Positions 61,911 through 64,000 of a DNA stretch of 64,000 nucleotides are shown here, piece after piece. The DNA comes from Archangium primigenium (lineage in GTDB: Bacteria; Myxococcota; Myxococcia; Myxococcales; Myxococcaceae). The notes under the pieces were generated by a model. The model searched no databases. It saw only the letters and a program-made list of their open reading frames with translations, and was not told where the DNA came from. The stretch's first letter is position 1. Every line of letters begins with the position of its first letter. Made by a program: the position numbers and the translations under genes. The stretch is from contig NZ_JADWYI010000001.1 of assembly GCF_016904885.1 (NCBI RefSeq), positions 1,674,001-1,738,000 of the forward strand, in the 5' to 3' direction.

Positions 61911-62095
61911 GGTTCCTCCATGGCGTCATGGGGGTTTGAGGGAACCCGGTGCGAGTCCGGGACTGCCCCGCAGCGGTGAACGGGAACGACCGCCGTCAGA
62001 TGCACTGGTGCTCATCGCGAGCGCCGGGAAGCGACGGCCACTAGGAGGAAGGGGCTTGCCTCTTCCGCGCCCGTGAGTCCGAAGACCTACCTGGG
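61911..62095 (+). ncRNA. Cobalamin riboswitch
   Basis: The conserved core is clear: GGGAACCCGGTGCGAGTCC at 61940 onward, then GCCCCGCAGCGGTGA, TGCACTGG, CGGGAAG, and the B12 box GAGTCCGAAGACCTACC (62075-62091). It lies on the plus strand upstream of the lipoprotein gene. Bound adenosylcobalamin normally reduces expression of the genes below. Its ends are approximate. Confidence 0.93.
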
Positions 62096-62097
62096 AT

Positions 62098-62118
62098 CCG
62101 TGCCGCCACGTGGCACGG
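62098..62118 (+). terminator. Hairpin directly after the B12 box, candidate expression platform
   Basis: CCGTGCC, loop GCCACGT, GGCACGG: a perfect 7-bp stem seven bases after the riboswitch B12 box. No T-run follows, so it may act on antitermination/translation or with Rho rather than as a classical terminator. Confidence 0.4.
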
Positions 62119-62256
62119 CTTCGAACCGAGGCTTCCGAGGGGAGGCGGCGGATGCGCGGTCCCGCTGCGTCCCGTTCCCCGGGGCGTGTCCTCCGTCGCA
62201 TCCTCCGTCCGCTCCTCGCCGAGGCCCCAACGCCCGAGGGGGCGAGGAGCAGCTGG

Positions 62257-63633
62257 ATGATGAAGGACATGAGGAAGTCGGGAGTGCTGGGCTGGATGCC
62301 GTGGGCCGTGGGTGCGGCGTTGATGAGCCTGCTGGCCTCGGGCTGCGCACCGGAGTGCGAGACCGCGTACGACTGCGCGCAGAAGAACGGGCCGCTGTCC
62401 GGCCAGCGCTACGTCTGCGAGGCCGAGCAGTGCGTGGTGCGTGACATCACCCCGCCCGAGCCCGTGCCGGACGCGGGGACGCCGGACTCGGGAACCCCGG
62501 ATTCGGGGACGCCGGACTCCGGAACCCCGGATTCCGGAACGCCCGACTCGGGCACGCCGGACGCCGGACCGCCGGAGGTCGTGCTCCCGGCGCCGGATCC
62601 CGCGCCGGACACGGGGGTCGACTGCGCCCAGGCGCCGCATGACACGAAGCTCGGCACGCTGAGGCTGGAGGCGGGCTTCTCCGCCACCGAGTCCGCGCCG
62701 CTGCCCGCGGGCATTGGCGCCGTCGTCGCCCTGACGGACTCGGCCACGCCCGCCGTGTACGGCCTCAACGGGGCGGACGCGAGCCTCTACGCGCTCGGCA
62801 CCTGGCCCGCGCTCGCCTCGAGCACCACCCTGCTCGTGTCGGTCATCTCCCCGGAGGACAAGGGGAAGACCACGTACCTGGGCGGCTACATCGCCAGCGA
62901 TGGCCAGCGGCTGATGACGGGCTATACGCGGCCAGACGTCTCGGGCGCCGTGGCGCTGCATGACACCCTCCGGGCGGGCTCCGCCTCGTTCTTCTCCGCC
63001 CGGGGCAACTACTCCGCCGTGGGCACGAAGGACGTGTTCCTCATCAACGGCTTCGGGCTGGAGGGCTCGGGGTTCGACGACGCCATCGGCGTCTACGGGT
63101 TCACGACGGGCGAGGTGACCTTCCGGGGCTGGAAGCTGGCCACGTTCCCGGCCAACGCCGAGTACAGCGGCTACAACGCCCGGACGAGCACGGACATCGC
63201 CGTGTTCGGCTACGCCCAGGGCACGCCCACCTCGGACAACCCCTACGCCACCAGCAACTTCCTGCACGCGGTGGCCCCGTCCACCTGGCGCGCGGCGGTC
63301 GACTCGCTCGGGACGCTGGACCTGAGCCGGACGAACACGCCCCTGGTCTACAAGGCGCTGGACGTGCTCGACGTGTCGGGCTTCGGCGAGGGCGTGGCCA
63401 TCCGCCGCGGCTTCTACGATGGCGCGGACTACTCCTCGCTCACCCGCTCCCTGGTCTACCTGCCCCTGTCGGCCTCGGGCGAGAGCGCCTCGTGGGGCGC
63501 GTCGAGGAAGGTGCTCACCGCCTCCGACACGTGCACCCGCGTGCTCCTCCAGGCCCCGCTGGCGGGAGACCTGCTCGTGGGCGTGTCCGACAAGAACGGC
63601 CGCAGGCTCGTGCGCCTGCACGCGACGCCATGA
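62257..63633 (+). CDS. Riboswitch-controlled lipoprotein
   Basis: A 458-residue lipoprotein: signal peptide with lipobox LLASGC, a short Cys-containing segment (CETAYDCAQKN, CEAEQC), a (TPDSG) linker, and a beta-propeller-like body (IGAVVALTDSATPAVYGLNG). ATG 62257 with GAGGAG seven bases upstream. The riboswitch ties it to cobalamin, so it is probably part of corrinoid capture. Overlaps the next start (ATGA). Confidence 0.78.
   Translation: MMKDMRKSGVLGWMPWAVGAALMSLLASGCAPECETAYDCAQKNGPLSGQRYVCEAEQCVVRDITPPEPVPDAGTPDSGTPDSGTPDSGTPDSGTPDSGTPDAGPPEVVLPAPDPAPDTGVDCAQAPHDTKLGTLRLEAGFSATESAPLPAGIGAVVALTDSATPAVYGLNGADASLYALGTWPALASSTTLLVSVISPEDKGKTTYLGGYIASDGQRLMTGYTRPDVSGAVALHDTLRAGSASFFSARGNYSAVGTKDVFLINGFGLEGSGFDDAIGVYGFTTGEVTFRGWKLATFPANAEYSGYNARTSTDIAVFGYAQGTPTSDNPYATSNFLHAVAPSTWRAAVDSLGTLDLSRTNTPLVYKALDVLDVSGFGEGVAIRRGFYDGADYSSLTRSLVYLPLSASGESASWGASRKVLTASDTCTRVLLQAPLAGDLLVGVSDKNGRRLVRLHATP
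62479..62568 (+). repeat. 15-bp tandem repeats encoding TPDSG
   Basis: Six units of 15 bp, encoding five TPDSG and one TPDAG, with alternate units differing at synonymous sites, so a 30-bp higher-order repeat is visible. A flexible lipoprotein linker prone to length change. Confidence 0.85.
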
Positions 63634-64000
63634 GCCGCGCGCTTCGCTTCCTCTTCGCCTGGCTCCTGCCCGCCCTGCTCGTCGCGGGGTGTGGGGCGCC
63701 GGAGTCCGAGTCCGAGCCCCGGGTGTGTGACACCGATCGGAACCCCTTCGCGGGCCGGGTCGTGTCCTTCACGCCCGGGGACGCGGCCGGCTTCGGGCAG
63801 GACCGCTTCCCGGACATCGTGCTCGGCCCTCCCCGAGGGGGCGGCGCCGTCATGGGCTCCTTGGACGTGCTGTCGCTCGGGCGGCGCGGGGAGATCGTCC
63901 TCGAGCTGACCTCGCTGGCCATCGTGGACGGGCCGGGCGTGGACCTGCTCGTCTTCGAGAACCCCTTCGGCAGCTTCGTGGAGACGGGCCTCGTCGCGGT
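63630..64000 (+). CDS. Lipoprotein/cell-surface protein, cut by window end
   Basis: At least 123 residues: signal peptide with lipobox LLVAGC, then DRNPFAGRVVSFTPGDAAGF, FPDIVLGPPRGGGAVMGSLD, VLSLGRRGEIVLELTSLAIV and DLLVFENPF. Start overlaps the previous stop. This 'GQDRFPDIVLGPPRGGG' surface-protein family is commonly found in riboswitch-controlled cobalamin operons. The 3' end lies beyond the window; more operon genes (receptor, transporter) may follow. Confidence 0.75.
   Translation, partial: MSRALRFLFAWLLPALLVAGCGAPESESEPRVCDTDRNPFAGRVVSFTPGDAAGFGQDRFPDIVLGPPRGGGAVMGSLDVLSLGRRGEIVLELTSLAIVDGPGVDLLVFENPFGSFVETGLVA

Noticed and set aside
62098-62150. tRNA-like hairpin with TTCGAA
   Set aside because: Only one stem is present; no acceptor, D or anticodon arms could be formed.
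62479-62568. Possible CRISPR-like repeat array
   Set aside because: Units are 15 bp with no spacers and translate in frame to TPDSG, a lipoprotein linker.

Overview
The window is dense, very GC-rich DNA with almost no intergenic space and many 4-base ATGA/GTGA overlaps between genes. It carries Ser/Thr kinases, FHA, VWA and DnaJ-type zinc proteins, a sigma-54 activator, lipoproteins with Asp-Gly or Cys-rich linkers, a Kelch lipoprotein, a SitA-like lipoprotein toxin and a long DUF4175 protein. Together these point to a myxobacterium, most likely of the Cystobacter/Archangium/Stigmatella type; this is inference from gene content, not from a marker gene.

Layout. 0-7.2 kb: DJ-1/PfpI hydratase, DHA2 exporter, glycosyltransferase, Kelch lipoprotein, then a three-gene unit of an HTTM membrane protein, a partner and a tiny secreted Gly-Leu-Pro repeat protein. 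7.4-10.7 kb: an unusual operon of zinc-ribbon pseudokinase, VWA protein and divergent adenylosuccinate-synthetase-like enzyme. 10.8-20.2 kb: barrel-like lipoprotein, gluzincin/TPR protease coupled to DUF4175, MarR regulator with a likely operator, methyltransferase, zinc/membrane protein, OB-like lipoprotein. 20.3-24.1 kb: complete sulfate ABC operon (sbp-cysT-cysW-cysA). 24.3-31.6 kb: membrane Ser/Thr kinase, ComEA-like HhH protein, a START-like protein/histidine kinase/sigma-54 regulator operon, and a desaturase.

31.6-36 kb is accessory: an AT-rich RelA/SpoT-winged-helix gene of clearly foreign composition, then a SitA-like lipoprotein toxin with a DUF3396 immunity partner. 36.2-42.3 kb: FHA protein and a cobalamin-type uptake operon (TonB receptor, Cys-rich lipoprotein, BtuF, BtuC) that lacks the ATPase. 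42.4-48.5 kb: hydrolase, SdiA-regulated-type protein, a large nuclease-STAND-repeat protein resembling Avs antiviral sensors, and a Coq4-like protein. 48.4-49.6 kb: a hipB plus truncated hipA remnant bounded by a 38-bp perfect direct repeat, inserted between two convergent genes so that both keep their ends. 49.6-57.8 kb: WD40-like lipoprotein, degenerate kinase-like protein, LysM polymorphic toxin with candidate immunity gene, and a zinc-finger membrane protein. 58-60.9 kb: a RiPP locus (double-Gly leader precursor, B12-dependent radical SAM enzyme, small accessory ORF). 61-64 kb: DUF4424 protein and a cobalamin riboswitch driving a lipoprotein/surface-protein operon that runs off the end.

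The best candidates for undescribed biology are the PurA-like/VWA/pseudokinase operon, the nuclease-STAND protein, the RiPP locus, the HTTM/GLPLLG-repeat unit and the hipBA insertion. All functions are read from motifs by eye; no database search was run.
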